Origin: Alkaliphilus serpentinus | GTDB taxonomy: Bacteria; Bacillota; Clostridia; Peptostreptococcales; Natronincolaceae | Assembly: GCF_009017255.1 (NCBI RefSeq) | Contig: NZ_WBZB01000011.1 | Location: forward strand, 1-64,000 | Direction: 5' to 3' | DNA: 64,000 bases | Shown here: piece by piece, positions 25,968 to 35,117 of the stretch | Layout of the letters: every line of letters begins with the position of its first letter | Position numbering within the stretch: the stretch's first letter is position 1 | Program-made: the position numbers and the translations under genes | The notes under the pieces: generated by a model | The model's input: only the letters and a program-made list of their open reading frames with translations | Told to the model about the DNA's origin: nothing | The model's database searches: none

Positions 25968-26687
25968 ATGGTTTATAAAATGATAGAGATCAAGAATTTA
26001 TCAAAGATATACAAAACGGGTAATATCTCTGTAACGGCTCTAAAGAATGTTACTCTTAAGATTGAAAAGGGAGAGTTTGTAGGTATCATGGGTCCCTCTG
26101 GCTCGGGAAAATCCACCTTTATGAATATAATTGGATGTTTGGATAGACCAACCTCTGGATTATATGTTTTGGATGATAAGACAATAGAAAACATGTCAGA
26201 TAATGAATTGGCTGAAGTAAGGAACAATAAAATTGGGTTTGTATTTCAATCCTTCAATTTACTGCCTAGAACCAGTGCCCTTAAGAATGTTGAGCTTCCT
26301 ATGGTGTATGCAAAGGTAAGTGCAAAGGAAAGAAGAAGTAGAGCCCTTGAGGCCCTCGATTGGGTTGGTCTTGGCGATAGAACTCATCATAACCCCAATG
26401 AACTATCAGGGGGGCAAAAACAGAGGGTTGCCATTGCAAGATCCCTTGTAAACCAACCTGCCATCATTCTTGCTGATGAGCCTACTGGTAATCTCGATAC
26501 TAAATCAGGTGAAGAGGTTATGGAGATCTTTAAGAAGCTTAACAAGGATGGAGTTACGATTATATTAGTAACCCATGAAAGGGATATAGCCGAACAATCA
26601 AAAAGGATTGTAACCTTTAGAGATGGTGAAATAATCAGTGACGAATTAAACGATAGGGAGGCAAAATTAAAAAGTGATCCAGCTTAA
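25968..26687 (+). CDS. ABC transporter ATP-binding protein, MacB/LolD type
   Basis: 239 residues with all ABC motifs: Walker [10 protein letters not shown] near residue 42, Q-loop FQSFNLLP, signature LSGGQKQR near 145, Walker [12 protein letters not shown], and switch His in VTHERD. It powers the MacB-like permeases upstream. GGGAAGGG supports ATG 25968; ATG 25980 is a close alternative. Its 3' end overlaps the following degenerate ATPase gene by 14 bases. Confidence 0.92.
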   Translation: MVYKMIEIKNLSKIYKTGNISVTALKNVTLKIEKGEFVGIMGPSGSGKSTFMNIIGCLDRPTSGLYVLDDKTIENMSDNELAEVRNNKIGFVFQSFNLLPRTSALKNVELPMVYAKVSAKERRSRALEALDWVGLGDRTHHNPNELSGGQKQRVAIARSLVNQPAIILADEPTGNLDTKSGEEVMEIFKKLNKDGVTIILVTHERDIAEQSKRIVTFRDGEIISDELNDREAKLKSDPA

Positions 26688-27300
26688 AGATTTGAGCCTA
26701 ATAAAAGATAATGATTATTTATTAAAGAATATCAATCTATCTGTTGACGAAAATGAAGTATATCTGTTGAAGGGCCTAGGTATTGAAAACCTTAAGGCCC
26801 TTTATGGTCTGTTAGAAGGAAGATTGATTCCCAGTGAAGGAGATTATTTTTTTGAGGGCAGAAAATTCTACCAATTATCAAATTTAGAAAAAGCATTTAT
26901 GCGGAAGAATACCATCATTAATTTGTTAGATTCGGCATTTTATAATGGAGAATTTACTGTACAGAAAAATTTACAACAGCAATTGAAAAGAAGTGGACTA
27001 TATCCAACTAAGTGGAAAGCACTAATTAATGAAACCCTCTCGCAATTGGAGATTCAAACCATTGCAGATAAAAAGGGAGATGAACTAACCCCCCTTCAAC
27101 TAATGAAAGCAAAGATAGCAAAGGGAGCAGTGGTAAAGCCAAAAGTCCTATTAATAGCTGCAGGTGAATATTTAACTGATGGGGGACAACAGTTAAAAGG
27201 AATTTTATTAGAAATCAAGAAAAAAGGAATTTCTGTAATTTATGCAGAAATTAAAAATATGCAGTGTATAGGGGAATTGATAGAAGTAATTATGCTTTAA
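26674..27300 (+). CDS. Degenerate ABC ATPase-like protein
   Basis: 208 residues with the outline of an ABC ATPase ([20 protein letters not shown] opening) but without its working parts. The Walker A position reads [12 protein letters not shown] with no GKS/T, the signature position reads [15 protein letters not shown] instead of LSGGQ, and the Walker B position reads VLLIAAGEY. It starts at GTG 26674, overlapping the intact ATPase, so it is co-translated with it. The frame is open over its full length, which argues against a pseudogene. It may be a non-catalytic partner or regulator of the exporter. Confidence 0.6.
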   Translation: MIQLKDLSLIKDNDYLLKNINLSVDENEVYLLKGLGIENLKALYGLLEGRLIPSEGDYFFEGRKFYQLSNLEKAFMRKNTIINLLDSAFYNGEFTVQKNLQQQLKRSGLYPTKWKALINETLSQLEIQTIADKKGDELTPLQLMKAKIAKGAVVKPKVLLIAAGEYLTDGGQQLKGILLEIKKKGISVIYAEIKNMQCIGELIEVIML

Positions 27301-27374
27301 AAAAAGATTTTGAAAATTATAGACTATTTTTAACAGAATCCGTATATTAGTATGAGGGAAAAGAGGTGGTTATA

Positions 27375-27953
27375 TTGCAGGACACAGATTATAGTATTGT
27401 ACAAAGGATACTAGAGGGAGATAGTAATGCCTTTAGTGAAATCGTGAATAACTATAAAAAGGCAGTCTTCTCATTATGCTACAGAATGGTACATAATCAA
27501 GAGGAGGCAGAGGATTTAGCCCAGGAGGTCTTTATTAAGGCCTATAACCATCTAAGCAAGTATAACCCTCAATTCAAATTTTCAACCTGGATTTTAAAAA
27601 TAGCTACGAATACCACCATAGATTTTGTTAGAAAGAAAAAGGTAGAGACATTGCCCCTAGATGAAGAAATTTCAACAAAGCAGGAAGGGGCAAGCGCAGA
27701 GATAATCTTTTTTCATAAAGAGAATAAGAAAACAATTGAAGATGCAATCAAGGCCCTCCCCATCGAGTATAGATCATTGATAGTACTTTTTCACCAAAAT
27801 GGATTAAGTTACAATGAGATCAGTGAGCACCTGAATATACCATTATCAAAGGTGAAAAACAGACTCCATAGGGCCAGAAGTATACTTAAAGACACTTTAC
27901 AAAATGTTAAGAAGGAGGAATCACAATGGACTGCCAAGCAAGTACAAATTTAA
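27375..27953 (+). CDS. ECF-type RNA polymerase sigma factor
   Basis: 192 residues from TTG 27375 (AGAGGTGG just upstream). Sigma region 2 is clear (AEDLAQEVFIKAYNHLSKY, FSTWILKIATNTTIDFVRKK), region 1.1/3 are absent, and region 4 ends the protein (GLSYNEISEHLNIPLSKVKN, RLHRARSILK). It overlaps the next gene, its likely anti-sigma factor, by 28 bases. It resembles the SigW/SigE group, often tied to envelope stress; the regulon probably includes this operon, though I found no convincing ECF promoter. Confidence 0.92.
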   Translation: MQDTDYSIVQRILEGDSNAFSEIVNNYKKAVFSLCYRMVHNQEEAEDLAQEVFIKAYNHLSKYNPQFKFSTWILKIATNTTIDFVRKKKVETLPLDEEISTKQEGASAEIIFFHKENKKTIEDAIKALPIEYRSLIVLFHQNGLSYNEISEHLNIPLSKVKNRLHRARSILKDTLQNVKKEESQWTAKQVQI

Positions 27954-28498
27954 TGATGAAATACTTAGATAATCACATTACACCCCAAGAATGGGCAGAC
28001 CTCCAATTACATTTAATGATATGCAAAGATTGCGACGAAGCCTTTAAGGTATACCAGGAAATGCTGGAGGCTCTAGAAACAATGGAAACCCCTGACATAT
28101 CAGATAAATTTGAAGTGAGAGTTATGGAAGCTATAGACCATAGTCTTTACCATAAAAAGAATAGACAATGGTTTGGTATAAGGGAAGTTTTGATATCCTT
28201 CGGAATCTATTTAACCTTTCTTCTTGCTGTACAAAATCCAGGATGGAATATCCTTAAGGTATTAGAATGGATCACTAGAGGGCTATACTATGTTAGTCAT
28301 ATCTTTGGTGTGATAGAAAGCTTCCTAAGTCGATTTGCTACAATCTTTGTTTACTCACGTAGACTTATAATGTTGCAATTTCAAATAATTTCTAATACAC
28401 AGATTACAACGATTATGTTTTATTTTATTGCTTTAGCCGGACTAACAGCCTTGTTCTTCCTAATTGAAGGGAAGCTACAAAGACTAATAAATAGTTAA
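27926..28498 (+). CDS. Anti-sigma factor with zinc-finger motif
   Basis: 190 residues. The cytosolic N-terminus carries the ZAS-type HLMICKDCD motif (H-x3-C-x2-C, residues ~32-39) plus an early Cys3, then a linker and two to three membrane segments (e.g. EVLISFGIYLTFLLAVQ and TTIMFYFIALAGLTALFFLI). Such proteins hold the cognate ECF sigma factor inactive at the membrane. It is translated from within the sigma gene, giving coupled levels. Confidence 0.85.
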   Translation: MDCQASTNLMMKYLDNHITPQEWADLQLHLMICKDCDEAFKVYQEMLEALETMETPDISDKFEVRVMEAIDHSLYHKKNRQWFGIREVLISFGIYLTFLLAVQNPGWNILKVLEWITRGLYYVSHIFGVIESFLSRFATIFVYSRRLIMLQFQIISNTQITTIMFYFIALAGLTALFFLIEGKLQRLINS

Positions 28499-28510
28499 GG
28501 AGGTATCGAA

Positions 28511-29458
28511 ATGAAAAGTAAAAGCTTAAAATCCTTAGTGATAATTACTTTCGCATTAATCATCATGTCAACATCCTCCATCTATGGAATGAACCAAATC
28601 TACAGAGGAGAAATAGTTAGTTTTTTTAAGGATATATACTTAACCTCCAACACAGTGGTCAACGGCAGTGCAGTTTCTTTCTTTGGTGACATCACCATAG
28701 ATGGTGAGGTAAGAGGAGATGCGGTGGTGATATTTGGAAATGTTACCGTAAGGGGACAAATAACCGGTGATACAGTCGTCATATTTGGCGGAATTGACGT
28801 AGAAGAGGGAGGTAGCATAAATAGAGATGCTATATCCATTTTCGGCTCAGGGATCAATGAGAGGGGCACCATTGGTAGAGATTCAATTAGTGTTATGGGT
28901 TTTATCCCAAGTGGAATACCCCCTATTGGGATCTTAGTCCTGATCCTTAGCGTTATAACAATAGTTACCCATACCTTTTCCTACATCATTTCAATTATCG
29001 CATTACTCTTCTTTAGGCAACGTTTTGATAGAATGGCAGATAATTTTAATAAAGAAATCGGAAAGAAGGCTTTAATTGGAATTTTGATTTTAGTGGGTGG
29101 TTTGGTTCTATCAATTATATTAATTATGACTATAATAGGAATACCCGCTTTGCTAATCCTTATTCCGGCCTTAGGCTTATTGCAGTTTACAGGCACCACA
29201 ACTGTTAAGTTGGCTATAGGTAGAAAAGCTGCTTCCATATTAAATGGAAGGTGGAACAATATCCTTGAGTTGACAGTGGGATCCATAGTATACACTCTGA
29301 TCGATCTTACTGTTATAGGAAGGTTGTTTACGTTAGCTCTTAGGTTTATTGGCGTAGGAGAAGTAGTAAATAGCCGATTCGGAGAAGATAGGCAACCTCC
29401 ATTGATAACCTCCGCCATTGAAGGCCCTCAGAAGGGAAATGGTAATGATGATAAATAA
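28511..29458 (+). CDS. Polymer-forming (bactofilin-like) membrane protein
   Basis: 315 residues. A short N-terminal membrane segment is followed by a right-handed beta-solenoid of short repeats (GDITIDGEVRGDAVVIFGNV, TVRGQITGDTVVIFGG, residues ~45-130), as in bactofilins, then about four membrane helices. Found in the same operon as an ECF sigma/anti-sigma pair, in Clostridia this combination is common and presumed to serve the envelope. Paralogous in plan to the next gene. Confidence 0.75.
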   Translation: MKSKSLKSLVIITFALIIMSTSSIYGMNQIYRGEIVSFFKDIYLTSNTVVNGSAVSFFGDITIDGEVRGDAVVIFGNVTVRGQITGDTVVIFGGIDVEEGGSINRDAISIFGSGINERGTIGRDSISVMGFIPSGIPPIGILVLILSVITIVTHTFSYIISIIALLFFRQRFDRMADNFNKEIGKKALIGILILVGGLVLSIILIMTIIGIPALLILIPALGLLQFTGTTTVKLAIGRKAASILNGRWNNILELTVGSIVYTLIDLTVIGRLFTLALRFIGVGEVVNSRFGEDRQPPLITSAIEGPQKGNGNDDK

Positions 29459-30608
29459 TTATAATAAATATAAAATAGTTACTCTGCTAATAGTATTATC
29501 ATTGATCATTTTAACAGCTATTTCCTACGGCAATGAAAGCAAATATCGAACTGTTGGTGAAAATCAGATTGTTGAAGGGGATTTCATTGCCCTTTCGACA
29601 AGTGGTGAAAATTATGGAAAGGTAATTGGTGATTTTATTGTCATAGGTGACGAGGCTAAAAATGATGGATTAATTGAGGGGGATATTTTGGCAATGACTT
29701 CGGAATTAACCTCTCGAGGAATGGTAAAGGGTGATATAAGGGGGTTCGCTTCTCAAGTAAACATAGAAGGAGAAGTAAATCGCAACGCATCAATTTTAGC
29801 AAACCATATAATTTTCAATGATGGCAGTGTTATTGATGGTAGTGTCCATGCTTTAGCTAATACAATGAAGCTCTATGGATTTGTTGGAGGAGATATTAGA
29901 GGAACCGTTAATACTTTAGAGATTCACGGAACAATTAAAGGGAATGTTTATATACATGTAAAAAACATTGAATTTGACAGTGGGGGAAAAATTGAGGGAG
30001 ATTTAGTATATATTAGCGAAGATGAACTAGATATCCCTAAAGAATATATTGGGGGAACCATAGAGCATAATTATCCAACAAACTCTAGCTTACCTTACCA
30101 ATTAAATCTCTTAGGTCAACAGTTAAAAAGGTTTTTACTATTATTCAGGGTTTTATTCCTAATATCCTATTTGATAGTTGGTAGCATATTGATTAGACTA
30201 TTTAAAAAACCAACTGAAAGAGCTGCAGCCAATATCGAGAAATCTCCTATTTTAGGTCTAGGCATTGGATTGGCACTGCTGGTGGTAGTGCCTATTGTAG
30301 CTATTCTACTAATGGCAACAGTTATTGGGATACCCATTGGTGGTATGATTTTTGTATTTTACTTCATATTAATATACCTATCTAGAATACCTGTAGGGTT
30401 GTGGCTGGGACAGAAGATATTTAAAGATTCACCTCACCCTATATTAGCATTTATTCTTGGGAGCATATTAATAAGCGCAGCTTCGCTGATTCCAGTAGTG
30501 GGGAAACTATTATCCTTCGTAGTATTAATCATAGGTATGGGAATTTCCGTCATTATGATAAAAGGATACTACAAAAAGGAATATGAAGAAGAAGAAGGCA
30601 GTGAATAA
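29445..30608 (+). CDS. Polymer-forming membrane protein, second copy
   Basis: 387 residues with the same plan as its neighbour: signal/membrane segment, a longer beta-solenoid of INxEGxVxGD-type repeats (residues ~40-190, e.g. GMVKGDIRGFASQVNIEGEV), then four to five membrane helices and an acidic tail (KEYEEEEGSE). ATG 29445 is preceded by GAAGGGA and overlaps the previous gene by 14 bases. Last gene of the sigma operon. Confidence 0.72.
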   Translation: MMINNYNKYKIVTLLIVLSLIILTAISYGNESKYRTVGENQIVEGDFIALSTSGENYGKVIGDFIVIGDEAKNDGLIEGDILAMTSELTSRGMVKGDIRGFASQVNIEGEVNRNASILANHIIFNDGSVIDGSVHALANTMKLYGFVGGDIRGTVNTLEIHGTIKGNVYIHVKNIEFDSGGKIEGDLVYISEDELDIPKEYIGGTIEHNYPTNSSLPYQLNLLGQQLKRFLLLFRVLFLISYLIVGSILIRLFKKPTERAAANIEKSPILGLGIGLALLVVVPIVAILLMATVIGIPIGGMIFVFYFILIYLSRIPVGLWLGQKIFKDSPHPILAFILGSILISAASLIPVVGKLLSFVVLIIGMGISVIMIKGYYKKEYEEEEGSE

Positions 30609-30611
30609 CGA

Positions 30612-30670
30612 AAAGAAAACCAAGGAGAAAACCAAGGGCGAGAAAACCAAGGGGACGGTTCTCCTGGTTG
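30612..30670 (+). repeat. AACCAAGG repeats with REP-like core
   Basis: GAAAACCAAGG occurs three times in a row, the last running into GGGGACGGTTCTCCTGGTT; AACCA...TGGTT is an imperfect palindrome. The core resembles that at 15907. It lies directly after the sigma operon. Confidence 0.45.
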
Positions 30671-30671
30671 T

Positions 30672-30716
30672 AACACCTCCAAACGTATGTTAGTCTATAT
30701 TTGGAGGTGTTTTTTC
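30672..30716 (+). terminator. Terminator of the sigma operon
   Basis: AACACCTCCAAA and TTTGGAGGTGTT form a perfect 12-bp stem with a T-run. Confidence 0.85.
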
Positions 30717-30882
30717 ATTTGCTATACTTTCAGTTGTTTGATTTTAATCACGGTTTTGTAGGTAATATAAGGGTAATATAAGACAAAGATCAAAATCAAA
30801 GTAATCAATAAGAAGTAAACCGTAATAAGGAATAGGTAAGGTAATGTAAGCTCTGAAAATCCTAAATTGTAGTAATGAATAA

Positions 30883-31179
30883 TTGGTTAAATACTTCTCG
30901 GAAGGAAAGGAAAGAATATTTAATAGGACAAATCATTGGGCGGAAGGTAGAAAATCGTCACACCCCATAAGTGTCCATGTTGTTGAAAAAATCGTTAGCG
31001 ACTTTAAGAATGGTGTCAGGGATCATGTAGACTTCTGGATTCAGATGAAGGGAATGTTTATTTACATTCAGTACTTTTCAGTTAGAGATAAAGAAGGGAG
31101 CTTCATGGGAACCCTTGAAGTAACCCAAAATATTGCAGGCATTAGGGAGCTAAATGGTGAGAAGGGACTAATGGAGTAA
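30883..31179 (+). pseudogene. Remnant of a DUF438/PAS-domain gene
   Basis: A 98-residue frame resembles only the final part of DUF438-type hemerythrin/PAS proteins: HPISVHVVEKIVSDFKNGVR, DHVDFWIQMKGMFIYIQYF and GTLEVTQNIAGIRELNGEK. The family's N-terminal DUF438 and hemerythrin parts (over 300 residues) are missing, the segment before HP is scrambled (NRTNHWAEGRKSS) and there is no ribosome site or proper start codon. I take it as a decayed 3' fragment. Confidence 0.65.
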
Positions 31180-31207
31180 ATTGAATAGAATTAATTAGGA
31201 AATAATA

Positions 31208-31236
31208 AAAAAATCGATAGCAATGCTATCGATTTT
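31208..31236. terminator. Bidirectional hairpin terminator
   Basis: AAATCGATAGC and GCTATCGATTT, a perfect 11-bp stem with A/T runs on both sides. It ends the minus-strand small gene and may also block readthrough from the left. Confidence 0.75.
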
Positions 31237-31402
31237 GGTCCTTTTTACCTCTCTTCTTTTCATCAGTAGGAGCCTTCATTGCTACTGGTAATATAGCCAT
31301 ATCCATTTGATTTATTGGCTCTAGCATACCATCAGACATGATATTCTTATCACTTAACCTTTCGGTGAAGCTATGCTTTCTTTCATTACGTCTTTTTGCC
31401 AT
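31226..31402 (-). CDS. Small basic hypothetical protein
   Basis: 58 residues, very basic at both ends (MAKRRNERKHSF ... KKRGKKDQNR) with a hydrophobic middle (MDMAILPVAMKAP). The ATG at 31402 has an AAGGAG site ten bases upstream on the minus strand and the frame ends inside a strong terminator, so it looks like a real, independently transcribed gene. No family recognised. Its size and charge would fit a nucleic-acid or spore-associated small protein, but that is a guess. Confidence 0.5.
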   Translation of the reverse strand: MAKRRNERKHSFTERLSDKNIMSDGMLEPINQMDMAILPVAMKAPTDEKKRGKKDQNR

Positions 31403-31540
31403 AATTATCACACTCCTTAAGTTTATTATTTGAAGCTAGAAGAAAAATAATCATCCATTATTCTAAAACTCTACATTTTTTTTCTTTTTAAAGTTATAAT
31501 GAAATATAAAAGAGATCATTGGAAGGTGTGAAGCTTTTGT

Positions 31541-32575
31541 ATGGAAAAAACTAAAGATAGGGTAATAACCCTAGCAATAGAAACCAGTTGTGATGAAACC
31601 TCAGTAAGTATTTTGGAAAACGGTAGATGGGTGTTATCAAATATCATAGCATCTCAAATAGAGCAGCATCAAAAATTTGGTGGTGTAGTCCCAGAGGTAG
31701 CCTCTAGAAAGCACATCGAAGTTATTAATCAGGTTATCCAGCAGGCACTGCAGGAATCTAAGCTAGACTTTTCTGATGTAAACCATGTAGCTGTTACCTA
31801 TGGCCCTGGTCTCGTGGGTGCACTACTGGTGGGGGTAGCGGCTGCCAAGGCAATAGCCTTTGCTAGAGGCATACCCCTTAACGGAGTGAACCACATCGAA
31901 GGGCATATCTATGCAAACTTTATTGAAGACAAGGATTTAGAACCTCCCTTTATCACCTTGGTTGTATCTGGAGGTCATAGTCATTTGGTACATGTAAAGG
32001 ATTATGGCATATATGAAGTCCTTGGCAGAACCAGGGATGATGCGGCTGGGGAGGCCTTTGATAAAATTGCTAGAGCTTTAGGGCTTAACTATCCAGGAGG
32101 ACCAGAAATTGATAGGTTGGCTAAGGTGGGGGACAAATACGCCATTGAATTTCCTAAGGCATACCTAGAGGAAGGTAGCTACGATTTCAGCTTTAGTGGT
32201 TTAAAATCAGCGGTATTAAACTACATAAACAGTCAGAAGATGAAGGGAAATGACATTATTGCTGAGGATGTTGCAGCAAGCTTTCAAAGGGCAGTTGTAG
32301 AAATTTTAGCTGAAAAGACAATTAAATGTGGAATTGATAAGGGAGTTCAAACAATTTGTTTGGCCGGGGGTGTAGCTGCTAATAGCAGCCTTAGAAACCA
32401 CTTAAAAGACTTATGTAGTCAGCATGGAATAGCCTTTAAATATCCATCATTAAAGCTGTGTACCGATAATGCTGCAATGATCGGCTGCGTAGGTTATTAT
32501 GATTATATAAAGGGATTAAGGTCTCCCTTAAGCCTTAATGCAGTACCATCCCTTAAGTTGGGAGAAGGGCTATAA
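31541..32575 (+). CDS. tsaD: tRNA t6A transferase TsaD
   Basis: 344 residues. ASKHA fold with [18 protein letters not shown], the metal-binding NHIEGHIYA (His pair near 119-123), [22 protein letters not shown] and [12 protein letters not shown]. It transfers the threonylcarbamoyl group to A37 of ANN-decoding tRNAs with TsaB and TsaE. Here it is separated from tsaEB-rimI by the exporter and sigma operons. Confidence 0.97.
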   Translation: MEKTKDRVITLAIETSCDETSVSILENGRWVLSNIIASQIEQHQKFGGVVPEVASRKHIEVINQVIQQALQESKLDFSDVNHVAVTYGPGLVGALLVGVAAAKAIAFARGIPLNGVNHIEGHIYANFIEDKDLEPPFITLVVSGGHSHLVHVKDYGIYEVLGRTRDDAAGEAFDKIARALGLNYPGGPEIDRLAKVGDKYAIEFPKAYLEEGSYDFSFSGLKSAVLNYINSQKMKGNDIIAEDVAASFQRAVVEILAEKTIKCGIDKGVQTICLAGGVAANSSLRNHLKDLCSQHGIAFKYPSLKLCTDNAAMIGCVGYYDYIKGLRSPLSLNAVPSLKLGEGL

Positions 32576-32663
32576 ACTAGTAATACCCCTTTATATTGCC
32601 GGTATAAATGCCCTTAGACCTATGATATAATCAGGGTGCATACTAAAATTAGGGGGGCTGTTG

Positions 32664-32825
32664 ATGGAACTGTTATCTTGGATGAAAAGGGTTGATGAAG
32701 ATCTATCAAGAACTGAGCTGTTAGAAATTATTGAGGACATGCATAGTATTATTAACTCTTTACTTGTGGAAAATAAAAAATACAAGGAAACAATAATGGA
32801 ACTGACACCAGTAGGTAAAAAATAA
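32664..32825 (+). CDS. Small helical hypothetical protein
   Basis: 53 residues (MELLSWMKRVDEDLSRTELL opening), acidic, predicted as one long helix ending in LTPVGKK. ATG 32664 has GGGGGG 7-13 bases upstream, and a strong terminator follows the stop at once. No family recognised. The charge pattern and compact expression signals suggest a real short gene, perhaps a coiled-coil partner protein. Confidence 0.5.
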   Translation: MELLSWMKRVDEDLSRTELLEIIEDMHSIINSLLVENKKYKETIMELTPVGKK

Positions 32826-32854
32826 ATTGTTAAGTACATATTATGTTAAGTGTT

Positions 32855-32888
32855 TACCCCTTCACAAAAATGGTGAAGGGGTATTTTT
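32855..32888 (+). terminator. Rho-independent terminator
   Basis: TACCCCTTCAC and GTGAAGGGGTA form a perfect 11-bp stem followed by TTTTTA. Confidence 0.85.
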
Positions 32889-32901
32889 ATTAGGTGTATT
32901 C

Positions 32902-33030
32902 TGTGGACTTATTAACAAGAAAACCTGTTCCCCTCTGTGGATAATGTGGAATAAACCGCTAATAAACCTATGCTAATAAGAATAAATGTGGATAATATTG
33001 TGGAATCTGTGGATAAAATGTGGAGGAATG
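32902..33030. promoter_or_regulatory. Cluster of DnaA boxes
   Basis: Three exact TGTGGATAA sites (reverse complement of TTATCCACA) at 32936-32944, 32987-32995 and 33008-33016, all in the same orientation, with near matches TGTGGACTT (32902), TGTGGAATA (32945) and TGTGGAATC (about 33000). There is no dnaA or dnaN gene nearby. It lies in a 360-base gap between two convergently arranged units. Confidence 0.6.
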
Positions 33031-33153
33031 TGCACAATTCTAATCAACTAAAAAATATACACTTAAAGATTAAATTTTCGACAAAATACCCGTTAACATA
33101 AAGTGAAAGAAATAAATATATAATAAATTTATCATCAATAAATGTAGAAAAAT

Positions 33154-33182
33154 GTAAAAAAGAGCTTCAATTTAGAAGCTCT
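33154..33182 (-). terminator. Terminator of the ABC-F gene
   Basis: On the minus strand AGAGCTTC and GAAGCTCT pair and are followed by TTTTTT, a few bases after the ABC-F stop codon. Confidence 0.75.
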
Positions 33183-33185
33183 AGA

Positions 33186-35117
33186 CTATTGAATTTCAGA
33201 TAATAAAGTTATCGAAGCCTCCCATTGAAGGTATAGCTCCTCCAATTCTTTTTTTGTTGCCATGGTCTTAAACTGTATTTCTTTACTCTTTTCTGGGTTA
33301 GAGTAGACTTCTTCCTGACACATTAATTCTTCAAGGTCTAACAGCTCACCTTCCAGGCGCTGAATCTCATCCTCTAGCCTTTTGCAATTTCTTTTTTCCT
33401 CTTTAATGCGATTTTTATCCTCTCGCTCTTTTCGCTTTTCCTCTTTAATTTGGGTTTTGGTTTTTTCTTCTTTAACTTCAGTATTGTCTAATTCTTTCTT
33501 TTCTTTTTTCTTGAAGATATAGTAATCATAGTTCCCTAAGAAGATCGCTGTCCCCTCAGAAGATAACTCAATAACTTTGTTGGATACACGATTAAGAAAA
33601 TAACGATCATGAGAAATAGCCAAAATGGTTCCTTCATAATCTAATAGAGCTTCTTCTAAAACCTCTTTAGATTGAATATCTAAGTGATTGGTTGGCTCGT
33701 CCAGTAATAAAAAGTTGGTATCAGAAAGAATAAGCTTTAACAAGGATATCCTTGCCTCTTCCCCACCGCTTAAGCTAGAAATACTTTTATAGATATCATC
33801 TCCATGAAACAAAAATCTTCCCAGCAGACCACGAATTTCTCCCTCAGTTCTTAAGGGATGATCCTGCCAAATCTCTTCTAGCACGTTATTTAGAGGGTTT
33901 AAGTTCCCTTGATCCTGATGATAATATCCAATTTTTACATGATGCCCAAGTTGAAAGTTTCCATCAGTTGCTTCAAGCTCATTAGTCAGTATCTTAAAGA
34001 TTGTAGACTTGCCAATACCGTTTGGTCCGATGAGGGCAACCTTTTCTTCTCGATAAATACGAAAGCTTACATTCTTAAATATTGGAGTATTGTCGAAGCT
34101 CTTTTGGAGGTTATCAACAAACAAGACATTGTCACCACTTTTGGTTTTGACCTCAAATTTAATCCTAGCTCTTTTATTAAATTCTAACGGCCCTTCTATT
34201 TCCTCTACTTTAGCCAGTTGCTTCTCCCTGCTTTTAGCCCTATTCATTAATTTTTCAGTACCATGCTGTCTTAATCTTCTTATGATGTCCTTTTGTTTTT
34301 CAATCTCTTTTTGCTGGTTTTCGTAGGCTTTAGTTTGCTGTTCCCTAATAACTCTTTTCTTTTCTACAAAGGTAGTATAGTTGCCGTTATAGCTGGTAAT
34401 ACAGTGATTCTCTATTTCTAAAACCCTCATAACCAATTGGTCTAAAAAGAAACGGTCGTGGGAGATCATGAATACAGTACCATTATAATCCTTTATAAAA
34501 CCCTCTAACCATTCAACAGCCTGAATATCTAAGTGATTGGTGGGCTCGTCCAATAGCAATATATCTGGCTTGGATAGAAGGAGCTTAGCAAGGGATAATC
34601 GAGTCTTTTCTCCACCGCTTAACTGTATTACAGGCTGCTGAAATTCTTCTTCAGAGAAGCCTAAACCCTTTAAGATACCTTTGGCCTCACTTTTAAAGCC
34701 ATAGCCATTATTCTGTTCAAAGCTATGGGTTAGTTGAGAATATTCCTCCATAACCTCGTCCAGATTAGAATCATGATTATTGGCCATAACAGCAATTTCC
34801 TTCTCTAACCTTCTTAAGTTTTCTTCCATATCTATTAGGTGCTGAAAAATGGATAATGCCTCATTATAAACTGTAGAATCTACAGCAAAAACTTCACTTT
34901 GTTGCAGAAAACCAATTCTAGTAGACTTAGCTATATACAAATCTCCGGTATCATAGGACAGCTCTCCAGTTAAAATTCTAAAAAGAGTGGATTTACCCGC
35001 ACCGTTTAGCCCTACTAAGCCAACCTTCTCCCCTTTTTGAAGGTTGAAGCTAATATCTTTTAATATGATATCTATTCCAAAGGCTTTTGATATATTATTA
35101 CATGAAAGTATAATCAT
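33186..35117 (-). CDS. ABC-F family ATPase (YdiF/Uup-like)
   Basis: 643 residues, two ABC domains in one chain with no membrane part. Domain 1: GLNGAGKST, LSGGEKTRLSLAKLLL, ILLLDEPTNHLDI. Domain 2: GPNGIGKST, LSGGEEARISLL, FLLLDEPTNHLDI. A ~70-residue linker between them is the part that reaches into the ribosomal E site, and the last ~100 residues are a Lys/Glu coiled coil. ABC-F proteins act on ribosomes in translation or antibiotic protection. Start at 35117 follows GGGAGGAG; the track-length start at 35141 lacks one. Confidence 0.92.
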   Translation of the reverse strand: MIILSCNNISKAFGIDIILKDISFNLQKGEKVGLVGLNGAGKSTLFRILTGELSYDTGDLYIAKSTRIGFLQQSEVFAVDSTVYNEALSIFQHLIDMEENLRRLEKEIAVMANNHDSNLDEVMEEYSQLTHSFEQNNGYGFKSEAKGILKGLGFSEEEFQQPVIQLSGGEKTRLSLAKLLLSKPDILLLDEPTNHLDIQAVEWLEGFIKDYNGTVFMISHDRFFLDQLVMRVLEIENHCITSYNGNYTTFVEKKRVIREQQTKAYENQQKEIEKQKDIIRRLRQHGTEKLMNRAKSREKQLAKVEEIEGPLEFNKRARIKFEVKTKSGDNVLFVDNLQKSFDNTPIFKNVSFRIYREEKVALIGPNGIGKSTIFKILTNELEATDGNFQLGHHVKIGYYHQDQGNLNPLNNVLEEIWQDHPLRTEGEIRGLLGRFLFHGDDIYKSISSLSGGEEARISLLKLILSDTNFLLLDEPTNHLDIQSKEVLEEALLDYEGTILAISHDRYFLNRVSNKVIELSSEGTAIFLGNYDYYIFKKKEKKELDNTEVKEEKTKTQIKEEKRKEREDKNRIKEEKRNCKRLEDEIQRLEGELLDLEELMCQEEVYSNPEKSKEIQFKTMATKKELEELYLQWEASITLLSEIQ

